A stretch of DNA of 64,000 bases, taken from contig MU006225.1 of NCBI GenBank assembly GCA_010093685.1, positions 750,507-814,506 of the forward strand, written 5' to 3'. The stretch's first letter is position 1, and each line of letters begins with the position of its first letter. Source of the stretch: Ophiobolus disseminans (lineage: Eukaryota > Ascomycota > Dothideomycetes > Pleosporales > Phaeosphaeriaceae). Under the pieces are notes generated by a model, which searched no databases, was not told the DNA's origin, and worked only from the letters and a program-made list of their open reading frames with translations. Made by a program: the position numbers and the translations under genes. Shown here piece after piece: positions 20,386 to 32,033 of this stretch.

Positions 20386-22949
20386 ATGGCGAACTTCCGC
20401 GCTCTGCAGCCTGCTCGCATGGACGAAGAAGCATCCCCACCACTACCGCAAAGCAGACCATTACTTATACAAAAACCAAAGCGGACAGTGACACTAGGTG
20501 CGTGTGTCGCGTGCCGCAAGAGGAAATCTAAGTGTGATGGCAATCGTCCAATTTGCACATGCTGTACCCAAAAGGACACAGGATGCGTGTACGAGCTTGG
20601 ACCAAATGAGAAGCCGTCGCAGGCGATGAAGAGAAAGAATGAAGAAATGCAGGGCGAGCTCTCGAATCTTCGTCAGCTCTACGACTCTCTCCGCCTCCAG
20701 CCAGAGCAGGAAGCAATGGAGATCTTGCGGCGCATTAGAGCAGATCCTCTCGACACTCCTTCATCGCAGCGCATACAAGAGCTGGCGGACTTTGCACGGC
20801 ATGGCGGCACAATCATGCAACAGCCTTCTCATACACCACCCTCGCCGCAACAAAATTACCTTGGAAATTTAGTCACCCTGCCTTCAATTCGTCTTGCCTT
20901 GGAAGCACAATACGACCAAAGTTCAGACATCCTGCCTTTTCCTGGTATCTCGTCGATGGGCTCAGAGGGACCTTCCACTCGTCGTCCGCGGTACGCCACC
21001 GATGTCGATGTCTCAGCTCGGTAAGTGAGCTTGAGCATCCCATGCGGCTACTTTTGACCAACCGTAGCTCAGATAGTTTAAGCTCTCGCCCGCGGCCTGC
21101 CTCTATTGAAGCTATCCTACACTCTCCATCAAGTAGTCACGCACATTGTATATCGGACACACGGCTGGCATCTGCCACAGATTGGACAGCCGTAACCAGT
21201 AATACCGATTTGCTCGTAGCTATCCTGACTTCTTGGACAACGCACGAGTACTCATACTACCACTACCTGGATCGAGAGGCTCTTCTCGACGATATGGCGA
21301 GTGGGCGGACAGACTTCTGTTCTGAGCTCTTGCTCAACGCTCTTCTGGCTACCGCTTGCGTAAGTAGCTTTATTATGCTCACCCTGAAGACTCTACCATG
21401 ATAGAGACTTTTCACTTACATCGTGACAGTCCACCTGCCCGGAGGTCCACGACCGTGGTACGCCCTTCTCGGAATTTTCTATCATGACCGCATTCTTCAA
21501 GGAAGCTACTCGTCTCTGGGACCTCGAACCTGACGACAGAAGTCTGACCAGGATTCAGGCCGGAATATGTCTTTGTAAGCTCTATCGTCCTAGCTTCGTT
21601 CAGTCCAAGTGCTTAAGAAGATTGGTCAAACCTTGCATGAAAGCACTGATGTAGTAATACCGTCTCAAGCCCAGCACTTTCTTAGCCATCATTACATTAT
21701 GAGATCAGTCGCTAACACCATCATCGACATAGATTTGTTCCTGGGTAAACATGGTCGAGACAAAGCGGGTCACGTATTTCTTGCAGAAGCATGCCGCATA
21801 GGTCAAGACCTAGGGCTATTCGGCTCGGAATCACCGCATGCCACACAAAAGCATTCTTCCATTCCCATGAATAAGTGGAGTCACATGCGAGCTGTCACTG
21901 CTTGGACGCTTTTTAACTTTCAACTGTAAGTTGTTACCTTCCCATTTGAGCTCGATGGTTGGCTTACCATTTTAGAAATATGTCATTTACCTACTGCTTC
22001 CCAGTGATCCTCAAAACACCACCGCCTGTTGCTATACCATATCAAGACACCCCTGACCTTGAAGGTGAAGCCCTGCTTACTCCTATATGAGGATCCCCGC
22101 TCATCTCTACACAGCATTGTTCCGCTCAGAATGTACCAAATATACCATCATCCTCGACTGCGTGAATGCTACTCCGAGTTACACCGAGCATTTTGACCAG
22201 GAAAAAAGTCAACCAGATCCAGGAATTGTCGAGATATGTTATCAACGGTTGACGTCTTGGTGGCATTCGCGGCCATCGATCCTCGACCCTGAGCAGGTAC
22301 CATCACAACAGAATCTACTATGCGCGTACGTCTCCACCCACCAGACAGCTTTGCTCCCACGCTTATCAGAACCAGCATGATGTACCATGTAAACATTGTC
22401 AACCTCTTCCAACCATTCCTCGCCCTCAAGATCCCGTGCATAGCCTACTTCGATCGCGTCCGCTCCGTCACATCCACCGCCCTCTTTAACCTACGACGTC
22501 TCCTCGCGCTCCAGGAATCACGCAATGGCTGGTCCAACACCATCACACTCATCCTGCATCCTCTCGTCATCGCCAGCTTTGGCAGCCTGGACGAAATCTC
22601 ACAAGCCCCATCAGACGCGGAAAGCAGCGAGCAGTATCAAGGCTTACTCGTCTGTCTGCGAGCGCTGGCGGCACTGTGTAGTTATAATTATTACGCACAA
22701 CCGCTGTTTCGTCTACTTACGCAGAAGTGTGTGGCATTAAATCTATCGATACCTGGCGAAGTGCAGGATGCACTCGATTACTACACGAGCGAGGAGTGGA
22801 CAAAAAGTGCGAAGAGCTTGGTGTCCAGCCAGTACATTGCGGATATGCGCAAAGACGCCGAGAGGAAGAGGATGGATGCTGTTATTGAGGCGTGGGATGG
22901 ATTGAGTATTAAAAAGGGCACAGGACGTGTCAATGACGAGAAGTTGTGA
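20386..22949 (+). CDS. Zn2Cys6 (fungal-type) transcription factor
   Basis: This is a nuclear regulator of 714 residues in my model. Exons are 20386-21020, 21068-21359, 21430-21574, 21733-21925, 21976-22064, 22115-22325 and 22370-22949. The binuclear zinc cluster is canonical: Cys40, 43, 50, 57, 60 and 67 in CVACRKRKSKCDG...CTCC. A coiled-coil linker follows. The middle homology region is recognisable as the AEACRIGQDLGLFG segment and MMYHVNIVNLFQPF. The fourth exon start uses CTAAC plus CATAG at 21732; an alternative 29-bp intron is too short. The exon 5/6 junction at 22064/22115 is the least certain, because the unspliced frame hits TGA at 22088. The target pathway is unknown. Confidence 0.85.
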
Positions 22950-23954
22950 TAATTTATCATCATTTATCCATGACACGAATCTCGCAACCACGATATTTTC
23001 TCAGGCTTTACTGCACAACACCACTGCAAATCCTAAATCCCATCACCCATCACAAATCATCACAAATCATCACAAATCACCCGTCATCAGCGCCCACACA
23101 CACCCTCCACCCGTCTCAATATACTTGGCATCTAATCCACACCAGGCCAGACACGCATGAGATCTTCAGCGCTTCATCTAATCGGACCGATCTAGCTGTG
23201 CCGCACGACATCGCACCTTTGTGGCGCCGGAGCGCGTTCCCGACCAACGACATTGCTGCTCGGGTTTCTTTGCCGAGGAATGGGATGGGGTCTGGTGTGT
23301 GTGTGCATTAAAGTGGCTGGGCGTAAGCGAATGCGAGAGCGGAACTGGGATGCTTGGATGAGGGCTGCTAGGCTGGATGCAGATTGTTAACTTGATCAAG
23401 TATATACCTCGGAATGTATATTGTTGATTACTAAACCGGGTTTTCTTGCATGTTTCACTAATTTGCGAGGGTGGCGTCTATGGTTTGCGTCAGCCCTGGT
23501 ACCACTGAATTATTCGAGATCTAGAAAATCTCGCGGGAAGGAGTCGGCTCAAGAAAGTACCCCTGAGATCTAGCGATAGTATACTAGCTTACAGGGGACG
23601 TACCCAGAGTTTAGGCGCATTACGTATTCTCACGATAGGCGCAGTGATGTCGAGGGTACAACCTTGACTAGATCTCGATCTCGATCTCAAGTTGTCTAGA
23701 ACGCGAGAAAGATTAGACATGATTGTTACTGTGTTAATTCGGACAGCTGTGGACTTGGAAGAAGAAATACCGGATGCTTCTAGTCAGATTTGTCCCAGTC
23801 TACCGTGCCGCCCTATTCTCGTATACATCTGCATACGCAGGTCTAGACTCGGCGCCGCTTCTCATGTTTTCTCTAATACGTATACACCGTGTTGTTTTGG
23901 GTGGAGCGAACGGCTCTCGTAGTCATGACCATTATACCCGATCCGATGCTGGTC
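22950..23954. other. Intergenic with a short minisatellite
   Basis: No gene is supported here. About 100 bp after the regulator's stop, the 10-bp unit tcacaaatca repeats three times. A short gatctc run occurs near 23673-23690. Confidence 0.5.
23048..23080. repeat. 10-bp tandem repeat
   Basis: The unit tcacaaatca occurs about three times in a row just downstream of the Zn2Cys6 regulator. Confidence 0.8.
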
Positions 23955-24671
23955 CTATTCAGCCTCGGACTTTTTGCTCCGCACAATCCTTCTTCCACTC
24001 ACAACATTTGCCCATCTAACTTGCGTCAGTCGTGTCGTCTTCATGGATACGTCGCCACCCTTCATCTTTTCACACTCGATGACCATTCCCCAACCATCCA
24101 TTTCATCGATTCGTTCGAATTGCGGCTGTGATTTAAGTATCGTGTTATAAGGCATACCCGTCTGCATGTCCGATGTATCCTCGAACACTATCTTCTGCGT
24201 TCGGAGTGGGTCCTGCATTGTTTGTAGGCTGTTCCAGAGTCCCGCTACAAACCGGTAAAACAATAGATTCATGCGACGTCGAGCGCGAGATCCGGGAGCT
24301 TCGCGGTGCTTAAGACTGATTGTGATTGTGCCGAGTGGTAGGCTTGCCAGGTGATCGATAATAACGTACTCGGTATCGACAATTGTTTTCCTAAAAGCCC
24401 TACGTTCGGCCAACTTGGTAATCTTAATTGTTCGAGTTGTAGAGAATGTCTTTGTAGCCTCGAAATTGAGAGCGCTGCTCCTGTTGGCCCAAGCCTTTGT
24501 GATTGAACGTCGAATCTGCTGCGTGCATTCTATGTCCATTTCTCCCTTGGTCTGCTTGCACGAGAGGTACAAGCCTTTGAACGATGACATCGGCGAGTCA
24601 TTGCTGCCGTTAATGATATGGTAGATTTCGAATCGGATTTCGGCCGGAAGATCGAGGAAGCTCGTAGCCAT
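23955..24671 (-). CDS. F-box/2EXR-type protein
   Basis: The start chosen at 24671 gives 238 residues opening MATSFLDLPAEIRFEIYHII. This is the short leucine/proline motif that begins many fungal F-box-like and 2EXR proteins. It is followed by the typical GLYLSCKQTKGEMD (the C[RK]Q segment). The frame stays open upstream to 24878 with a Cys-rich stretch, but that part has no family support and is probably leader sequence. There is no intron, signal peptide or membrane segment. F-box proteins act as substrate adaptors of SCF ubiquitin ligases, but a role here is inference from a short motif. It is one of at least six such genes in the window. Confidence 0.7.
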   Translation of the reverse strand: MATSFLDLPAEIRFEIYHIINGSNDSPMSSFKGLYLSCKQTKGEMDIECTQQIRRSITKAWANRSSALNFEATKTFSTTRTIKITKLAERRAFRKTIVDTEYVIIDHLASLPLGTITISLKHREAPGSRARRRMNLLFYRFVAGLWNSLQTMQDPLRTQKIVFEDTSDMQTGMPYNTILKSQPQFERIDEMDGWGMVIECEKMKGGDVSMKTTRLTQVRWANVVSGRRIVRSKKSEAE

Positions 24672-25222
24672 AACTGACTTGCTTGGTGTGGTTGATGTAG
24701 TTGAGGTCTTGACAAGATTAGGAATTTGGGGATATCGAGAAATGGAAATGACTGAAATATTGAGGAGGGAGGTATTGCATTTGTGAGTACAATAAGAAAA
24801 ATTGTCACTAGGAGTTTTCTGGTTAGGGCACCAAATGAACTTCTCACAGACGTTGCATTGTGCAGATCTTCGCGACACGATGACTTTTTGAAGCCTGTTT
24901 CTAAATCAGCTTCGCGATGTCTTTCTCACTTCCTTTCAGATACCGAATTTCCCTCAATTTCGTCCTAATATGAGCATGTTTTGCGGAAGCGTGGGAGACT
25001 CTGATAACTGATCTGAACTGCCCAGGCGATGTGCTAGCTCTTAGTAAGTCGCGAAAACTAGAAATAATAATGCACTATTCGATATATCTATAGGGCTATT
25101 CAAGAGTTCAGAATACCTCTTATATACATAGATGTAGTCTCCAAGCTTAGCTTTGTTTTTTTCAGTTCACGACTTCTTCGAGAAGCTAGGCCTGCATAAA
25201 TGATCTGTGCACGATGACGTCT
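24672..25222. other. Intergenic, no gene seen
   Basis: The left 200 bp contain the extended open frame of the F-box-like gene. The rest is A/T-rich with no recognised coding signal. Confidence 0.4.
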
Positions 25223-26305
25223 TCATCCAGCTGCACAAGCCTCCTCTAACTCGCCACCTTTTGCATTTCCCTCAACGTTCTGAACATCATCAAAGCAGTC
25301 TTCGGGCGCAGCACTTGCATTGCAATGCCGCGCAATCGCGTCAGATTGTGTTCTCATGGCGACAGCATGCTTCAAGAGCTCAAAGTGCGTCGGTCCGTTA
25401 ACGCGCCGCAGAGCCTCTTCGTGGAGGTCGCGAGCTTGTTTTATCCGCTCACACACAGTATAAACAAGGTCTTCATCGTAACCCTTAGAAGAACGAGCTT
25501 CTACAATTGCCTGACGAGCAACCGTGATCGCCTCTTGTGTATATTCGATGGATTGTGGATCTGATGACCGACTGGGGAGCGAGTGCTCCAGGACTTTCAG
25601 TTCGTCCTCACTGTCATCAATCAATGCAATACAATCGTTCACAAATTGCTGATAACTGGCATCATCTGAGGAGTCTGTAGGTGCTGAAGTTACATCTTGC
25701 TGTTGGGTATTAGCTGGCATAACAGTCGATCAAGGCAGCCTTTTCAAGAAGTGAGCGGTCGATATACTTCCCTTGACGTATTTCCGAACGATTACCTCAT
25801 CCTTGAACGATACTCTGGGAGTAGTGCTGCAGAATTGGTCCGATATCTCTTCATCTGGAGCAGAAGACACACTGACGCCCTCCGGTCTCAACTGTACGAT
25901 GATATCGGGCGTCACTTCGGTGTCGTCATCACTACGAAGTTCGATCTTGGATTGCTTCAAAGAAACGTCCGATCCGCCCCTACTATTACAGCAAACTTCT
26001 CTATCGGTCTCAGTCTGCGCAGTCGACGTTTTCGTTTGAGTCTTCTTAGGAGTCATCTTCGACTCAGAACCCTCATCAACTTGCGCTGCCTCCTCCTCCT
26101 CCGATATTTCCTTCTTCTGTACTGGTTTCTCCTCTTGAGCTTACTCAAGAGTCATATTCCCCTTTTCTGCTGCTTCCGACTTTCTTCTTCTCTGATGCGC
26201 TGGTAGCTTTACGGTACTCAGTGGCCTCGATAGCCTTCTCCTTTCAAGCTTCCTCGAGCGTCTTTTGCTACTTAGCTTTCTCGAAGAGGATTTTGTGAGC
26301 TATGG
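25223..26305 (-). pseudogene. Decayed gene for a charged, coiled-coil-like protein
   Basis: A minus-strand coding trace runs from about 26305 to a natural stop at 25223. It is rich in Glu, Lys, Ala and Gln in its upstream part and ends in an acidic 165-residue frame (25720-25223). Four stops interrupt it: TAG at 26268-26270, TGA at 26244-26246, TAA at 26141-26143 and TGA at 25730-25732. Each is one C-to-T change from CAG, CGA, CAA or CGA. The last two stops and both long frames are in the same phase; one frame change is needed near 26170-26190. The two open parts (26056-25730 and 25720-25223) could instead be small separate genes or be joined by an intron. No family was recognised. Confidence 0.45.
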
Positions 26306-26672
26306 GTGAGGTTGGTGGTAAGAGGAAGGAAAATATCTTTGTGATGCAGAAGATATGCGGGGATCTGTCCGGCACAATGCTTCACGATCTTTCAACCATC
26401 GAATGTCTCTTCATGCGGCCCATACAAACTGCACCCACAATGTCGATCTACTGGCTCGCTATAGCAATACTGTTGCGCTGAACTAGCAACCAATGACAAC
26501 GAACAGTGTTGTTCAGGAGATATTGTGCTCCAGTATTTTACTACTTAAGAATTATTCTCAAAGTTTCTCTAATAAAACAATCACTCACAAATTTTCAGTT
26601 TGCCATATTCAGGACCAGTCTATTCAAGAACACAGAACCCGGTATATATAACAAAGACTTGAGATCACAACC
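26306..26672. other. Intergenic, no gene seen
   Basis: This stretch lies between the decayed minus-strand gene and the start of the plus-strand gene at 26673. It should hold the latter's promoter. No clear element was recognised. Confidence 0.4.
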
Positions 26673-27311
26673 ATGCCCGGATCTACCAACAATGGGACGA
26701 CGCGTGCTCCGCGAACGGCTATAAATGTTGATGGCGAGCTCAGCAGTCGTGTTCAAGACAATATACCACAGAACAACAATATTACTGCTGCCTATCGTCG
26801 CAATGCTTCTATCGGTCGATCTATTGCTGCTAGCAATGACTCGGGGTACACAACTGAAGACTCGGACATTGAACGACACTCGTTTTTTCTTGAGCGACGG
26901 AATGCTGTTCCATTGATAGCTCCTTTGCCACGCAGTCCTGCAATCATGCACTTCCCCGCTGCTCTGGAGGAGCAGGCAGTACTAGCATATGAGCAGAACC
27001 CGCCGTCTCCGCCACCACCATACACGGCCGAGAGACCATCGGACGGCCCATGCGCACGATGCCTCGAATCAGGCGAGGCATCTACATGTCGACGTGGCTT
27101 TTGCCGCATCCTTAGCGATCGAGAGCTCAACGTCTCTCCGTTACAGGATACATGGTTTGATGCGCGATCGTCGCCAGTGTCGCCAGTGTCGCCCATGTCC
27201 GAGCCAGCTAGCATGTCTCACCGTGATCCACTTCCATCCTACGTTTCTCGCGTAGCTTTGACAGGTGAGTTCATGGTCCAGGGTGACGATGTCCTTGCGC
27301 CAAAAACATAG
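26673..27311 (+). CDS. Hypothetical protein with PY-type proline motif
   Basis: A single exon of 212 residues, without signal peptide or membrane segment, that I do not recognise. The N-terminal half is Asn/Ser/Arg-rich and includes SGYTTEDSDIE. The middle has PPSPPPPYTAE, which contains a PPxY motif of the kind bound by WW-domain ubiquitin ligases. A Cys cluster (CARCLESGEASTCRRGFC) follows, then the short repeat SPVSPVSPM and a second proline motif, LPSY. The composition is that of a mostly disordered adaptor. The role is unknown, and arrestin-like trafficking adaptors are only an analogy. Confidence 0.6.
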   Translation: MPGSTNNGTTRAPRTAINVDGELSSRVQDNIPQNNNITAAYRRNASIGRSIAASNDSGYTTEDSDIERHSFFLERRNAVPLIAPLPRSPAIMHFPAALEEQAVLAYEQNPPSPPPPYTAERPSDGPCARCLESGEASTCRRGFCRILSDRELNVSPLQDTWFDARSSPVSPVSPMSEPASMSHRDPLPSYVSRVALTGEFMVQGDDVLAPKT

Positions 27312-27663
27312 GCACCATAACTACCGCCGCTAGATTTTGGAGATCATTTGCCCGACTTCGGGACTTACGCCCTCCTCACCTCAGTCGATAATTAGCTCAA
27401 GCATACCCCTATAATTGGTCGCTATGACCACTTGCCTCTGGAATACTCAGGCTGAACGTCCCTTAGGCGCACAGGTCTACACTGCTTTAGCTCATCAGTA
27501 GTTCGAGACAAAAGAATAATTTACCAATGACTTGTACACGCTCCAAAAATTGTTACATGTGATTTGGTTAAGATTTATGTGCAGTAATTCTTATATACAA
27601 CAAACAATTCTCCCCCAAGCAGTCCTTTTCACCCAACGTCTTTCCTCACTTGCTTCGATCGAC
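27312..27663. other. Convergent intergenic region, no gene seen
   Basis: The stretch separates two genes that converge, one ending at 27311 on plus and one ending at 27664 on minus. It should hold both 3' ends. It is A/T-rich near 27510-27600. Confidence 0.45.
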
Positions 27664-28312
27664 CTAAGCAGAAAAGACAACAGCAGCAGTGACGTTTTGC
27701 AGAGGCCAGTTGATGCCCTTATCCGCTGCACCCGAGTTGGCGAGACCAGCGCAGTTGTACAAGCCGACTGGGTTGTTCTGGGTCGCTCGTAGGTACTGGA
27801 GATCGATGCATTGTTCTACCACAAGTCAGTCTCCTTGCCCGACATATTTCACCCTTTGAGGGTTAGTTTGTAGAGCACTTACTTGTGCCCGTGGACGCCT
27901 CGAGTGCGATCCTGCCGTCAGCCATAGCATTCCACTTTTGCGCGACCTCGGTTGCCGAACACTCCCTCAGATATATGTTTGCCATGTCTTTCCAGCCGCT
28001 TTGGGGTCCGGCATCCATGCACAATGTCGTGTCGGCGAGCTGGATTTGGGTCTGGTTCGCTTTAATGTACCATTGCTGCTCTGGCTTGTTGGTAATGGTT
28101 TGCCTGTACAACGTTGCGTCAGCAAAGCTTCACAGAGATGTATAGGCTCCTTACACTACAAGAGTGGCACCGGCGGTTCTTGTCTTGGGTACGATAACGA
28201 ATTTGGTGTCTTGTTTGGAGGTCATGTAAACTTTGCGGTAGCCTTCCGGGACCGCCACTTGCGCGAGCCCCGTTCCGACGAGCGCAAGAGTGGTCAGCGT
28301 CGTGAACAGCAT
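27664..28312 (-). CDS. Secreted ricin-B/trefoil-lectin-like protein
   Basis: Exons 28312-28155, 28103-27883 and 27815-27664 (introns 51 and 67 bp, all GT-AG and in phase) give 176 residues. A signal peptide is clear: LFTTLTTLALVGTGLAQ. The mature part has two repeats of the trefoil type, with QQWYIKANQTQIQL then TTLCMDAGPQSG, and KWNAMADGRIAL then KQCIDL. The QxW-like and C[IM]D motifs resemble ricin-B/beta-trefoil lectin units. It is short for a full three-lobed domain of about 130 residues but close. It is probably an extracellular carbohydrate-binding protein; the ligand is unknown. The start at 28312 was chosen because the signal peptide begins there. Confidence 0.72.
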
Positions 28313-28731
28313 CCTGGTTATTCTTGTAGATTCGGACGTATGTTTGATATCGAGGAAAATGATGTATGCTTCCATAACGCAGGAAAGAAGAGGGCTTATA
28401 GTCGTGCAGAATCCGGGGTTGGTTCGAAAGCTGCAGGTTAATTAAGCTTTCGTATTCGAGCTTACCTCTGCTTGTTCCATAGAGTGTTACATATTCGAAG
28501 TTCGTGGGGCCCATTAGCACGCTTCATTTGCATTGAGGCGTAGCCGGGTTTGTTCGATCACAACCCTTGAATGTCAATCTAGTACTTTAACCGAGCATCT
28601 CACGGGTTGTCGGTAGTTGCTCGCAATAACGCGCAACAACGCCCGGGCGATTACCAACAGACATTGGTTGGAATTTTCTGCAAAATTGTGTGAATTCTCC
28701 CAAGCCTTTCAATTGACATACTTCGTTGCTC
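28313..28731. other. Intergenic, no gene seen
   Basis: This should hold the promoter of the lectin-like gene and the 3' end of the transporter gene, both on the minus strand. No further element was recognised. Confidence 0.45.
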
Positions 28732-30778
28732 CTATGCCTCGTCTCCCCTCTGGGATCCTTTTCGATGCCTTCTCTTGCCTTCTTCCTTCAATTTTGCATC
28801 GTCCTCCCTGTTCAATTCGATTTGAGGCATCAAAAACCAAGCTGCTACGAACGCAAGCGCGTTGAGTATTGCGCTGACGATGAAAATGATTCGGAAGCCT
28901 TTTGTGTAGGCTGACGCAAGCTCAACAAGTATTTTGTTGGTTCGCTCGTCGCCGTAGTCATGACGAAAAAGATCCGGTGAGTTGATGAGCAATTGGGTGG
29001 CGGCCTTAGAGAGCCCATGTGGCATCAATGATGTGCGAAGAGCATTGTTGATGATCGTGCCAGAAATTGCGAGACCGAGGGTGCCGCCGAGGTTTCGGAC
29101 GAAGTTGCGAAATGATGTGACGACAGCCATGTGCTTGCGAGAAACGCCAGCTTGTACTGCGATAAGTGATGGCTGAAGTGTGTTGCCGAGTCCAAAGCCA
29201 GACAATAAGGCAAATCCGATTTGCTTGCCCAAAGAAGGTCCCTCGAGCGTGGAGAAAAGACCCATGCCCACCGCCCATACGGCCCATCCCAAAAGCAGAC
29301 ACTCTCTATATCTGCCAAAGCGATGAATATAGAGGCCGGAGAGAGTACTGAAGAGAGCTATCTTGGGTTAGCCGGGAAGAAAGGAATGCTCGAGCGGCCT
29401 ACTTTGTGTCAAGGTGATTGGCAACAAGAGCGAGCCGGCTTTGACTGCCGAATAGCCATACACCAGTTGGTAGAACGAGGGCACAAAATAGATCTGCACA
29501 AGGAAACCCCATCCATTGACAAACATAGTCAGCATCGCCCCGTTCACGAGTCGGAAGTTGAAGATTTCCACTATTGTTGGTCAGCTCGGTTCGGAACTAG
29601 GAGGGAAATGATGAGCGATTTACTTGGCACGAGCGGAATACGCGTTCCCTTCCATTGCCATAGAACAAAGGACACAGACACAACGATGCCAACGATAAGC
29701 GACCCTATGACATGTGAGGAGCCCCAAGAGTGTTCGCCGCCGGCCCATGTGAGTGCCAGAACAAGTAACGCTGACCCCGCAAGCGCTAATGTGGCGCCAA
29801 AGAAGTCTATAGCTGCAACTTTTCTTGTACTGTGGTCAGCACAAATGATTCTGGCGGTGTGAGAAAACCTTACTTTCTCCAATCACCCTCCACCTTCCTC
29901 AAAGGCATAAAGAAGTACACGCAAGCTGTGGTCAGGCCGCTCAAGAACAGGTTTAGGCGGAATATCCATCTCCTGCCGCAAGGTCAGCATCCTCTCGCAG
30001 ATCTTGTGACTGGAGCTACAAACCAGGAGTCACTACTCTGCGACGCCAACGCGCCACCAATGACTGGCCCAATACCATGCGCTATGGCAACGACAGACCC
30101 CTGGACCAATATGAGTATGCCAGAAATGTTGTCTTGGTAGTGTGCTCACGAGTATGCCCTGGTATTTTCCTCTCTCACGTAAGGGCACTATGTCTAATTC
30201 GCCCAAGTCAGTGTCCGTTTTGCATTGACCTCAGTTGGTGTCTTACCGCTGACAATCATCTGAGCCACTGTCATGATGCCACCGCCTCCCACGCCAGTAA
30301 AAGCCCGGAAAACGATCAGCTGCAACGAGTTCTGTGCCAACGACGAAGCCAAGGAACCGAAGAAGAAGATGCCGATGCCGATGACGAGGAGTACCTTGCG
30401 GGACCACACATCGCTTAGACGGCCATACAACAATTGAAATGACGTTGAAGTCAAGAAATACGCCCCCGCGATCCAAGAACTCTCGGAACTGGCGTTCAAA
30501 TCTCTGCTGACAATCGTCAGAGCGGCGGCGAGTGTCGTTTGGTCCATAAGAGCCAAGAGATCAACGCTCGCGCAAGCTAAGAATATCTACCCATCTGAGT
30601 ACCGGAGCCATAAGACGCATGCACGGGCACATACCGTAATAATAACTCTTGTTGGAACATAGTTTGTTTGTTCATTGAACATGGGGGTCGTGGATTCTTC
30701 GTCGGAAGATGTGATCTCGATCAATGAGGCTTCCTTGGGCGCTGTGGCTGCAGCATCGACAAGTTTAATTTCGGGCAT
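28732..30778 (-). CDS. MFS multidrug transporter, DHA2 (14-TMS) family
   Basis: This plasma-membrane proton antiporter exports drugs or metabolites. Eight exons: 30778-30635, 30586-30247, 30193-30150, 30100-30024, 29972-29874, 29823-29624, 29570-29403 and 29357-28732. They give 565 residues. Family landmarks are MDQTTLAAALTIVSR in TM1, SWIAGAYFLTSTSFQLLYGRLSDVWSRK (motif A), QLIVFRAFTGVGGGG, LRERGKYQG and HGIGPVIGGALA (motif C, DHA signature). The C-terminal tail is basic (KRRHRKGSQRGDEA). The acceptor of exon 6 could be 29829 instead of 29823, adding two residues. No biosynthetic cluster adjoins it, so the substrate is open. Confidence 0.92.
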
Positions 30779-32033
30779 AATGGGCGTGTGCTGCTAGAGC
30801 CGGAATTACCCACAGCAATAGCGGAGGAAGGAAAGATGGTGTGGAATGGACAAATCTTGTAATGAAGTGATCGAGGAGTGGATGACATGAAGTGAAGTAG
30901 GAAATTCAAAACTACTCTTCGAAATCCGCTCGAGGTCGCGAGTACTCCGGAAGCTACCAAACGTAGCGGGCGACGGGTCCGCTTTTTTTTAGCGCTGTTT
31001 TGTCAATCACATGCGCAAGTCTTTATGCACCCAGTAGTCGTAAATTTCGGACGCTAGAAGGTACCCAGATATTACAATGTGCGCAGAGCACTGCGGTGCG
31101 TATGTCCCATGCTGCCAAAGCTTTCGAATGACCCAGTCTTTCCTGATCATGGCAAGTAGCCCGTGTGACATTTTCTATCACGCATTATGTTTTGGTGACA
31201 TTCGCCAACATGGTTCTCTTATGCAGCTTGTGCAGTTGGTTGCGCAACGTGCTTGCAGATCCGTTCGCATAAGCGAAAAGAGCCAAGAGTGAGCCTGTAT
31301 CCCCAAGAGGTATTACGAGAGACTGTGTACACAGCATCTGCCGATCTCACATCTAGGTTTGTAGTGATGGCAGCACGTCATCGCGTAACCTTAGAATAGT
31401 GACGAATTCTACGGCAAGCCCTTTCAACTGCGAGAATCGATGGGGGCCTGGTAAGTTGCTCAAACTGGAAAGGAAGATCTGGTCGGAGGTGACATTGGCA
31501 GGGTAATTGAAGCTTCGTCGGTCCATTTAGAGTGTGAGTTAGTCCCTGGGAAGACGGGGCCCTGATCATGAACCTGGAAGAGCTCGTGCTTGATTAAACC
31601 GACTAGACTCAACACGGAAAGGTGCCGTCGGCAAGCCCTCCTATCGATAGACAACAATGTGCTCAATACGCCGCAAACGAAGCCATAAGCTAGTTTTTTT
31701 CGACCACAGTGCCGCCCGACAGGATACATGTCGCATGTGTAGGACGTTAGGTAGGACTTGGCAAACGCGGGACGCCCACGAACCGGTTCTGATAGATGGC
31801 GATCACTCGCCAAACCTCGCCTTTGCTCCGAAATGCGACTGCCATGAGTACCGCGATAGACGAAGATCCTTGTGGTGTGAAGTAGGCAAACGGTAGACTC
31901 AACATTTTACACGCTTCACGTGTTTCTCACCATGTATCTAAGTACCTCGATGTCCCGCGTTTAAAAGCAACCTTATGCCAGTATTTGAACTCGAAGCCTC
32001 CAGATCTCTCTTCCAAAGCAACCCGCCTCGAAG
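30779..32033. other. Intergenic, 1.25 kb, no gene seen
   Basis: The region separates two divergently transcribed genes, the transporter and the cysteine-synthase fusion, and must contain both promoters. Several 60-120 codon frames exist on both strands but none looks like a protein family. A T8 run lies at about 30983-30990. Confidence 0.45.

Noticed and set aside
21575..21603. 29-bp intron in the Zn2Cys6 regulator gene
   Set aside because: Too short for spliceosomal splicing. Extending to the CTAAC/CATAG acceptor at 21732 keeps phase and gives the expected middle-homology sequence.
24672..24878. Cys-rich N-terminal extension of the F-box-like protein at 23955
   Set aside because: The extension has no family support, and the conserved opening starts at the internal Met (24671). 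It is more likely leader sequence.
28732..30778. Secondary-metabolite cluster around the DHA2 transporter
   Set aside because: No polyketide synthase, NRPS, terpene cyclase or P450 lies in the window. The neighbouring oxidoreductases are spread out and not co-oriented as a cluster.
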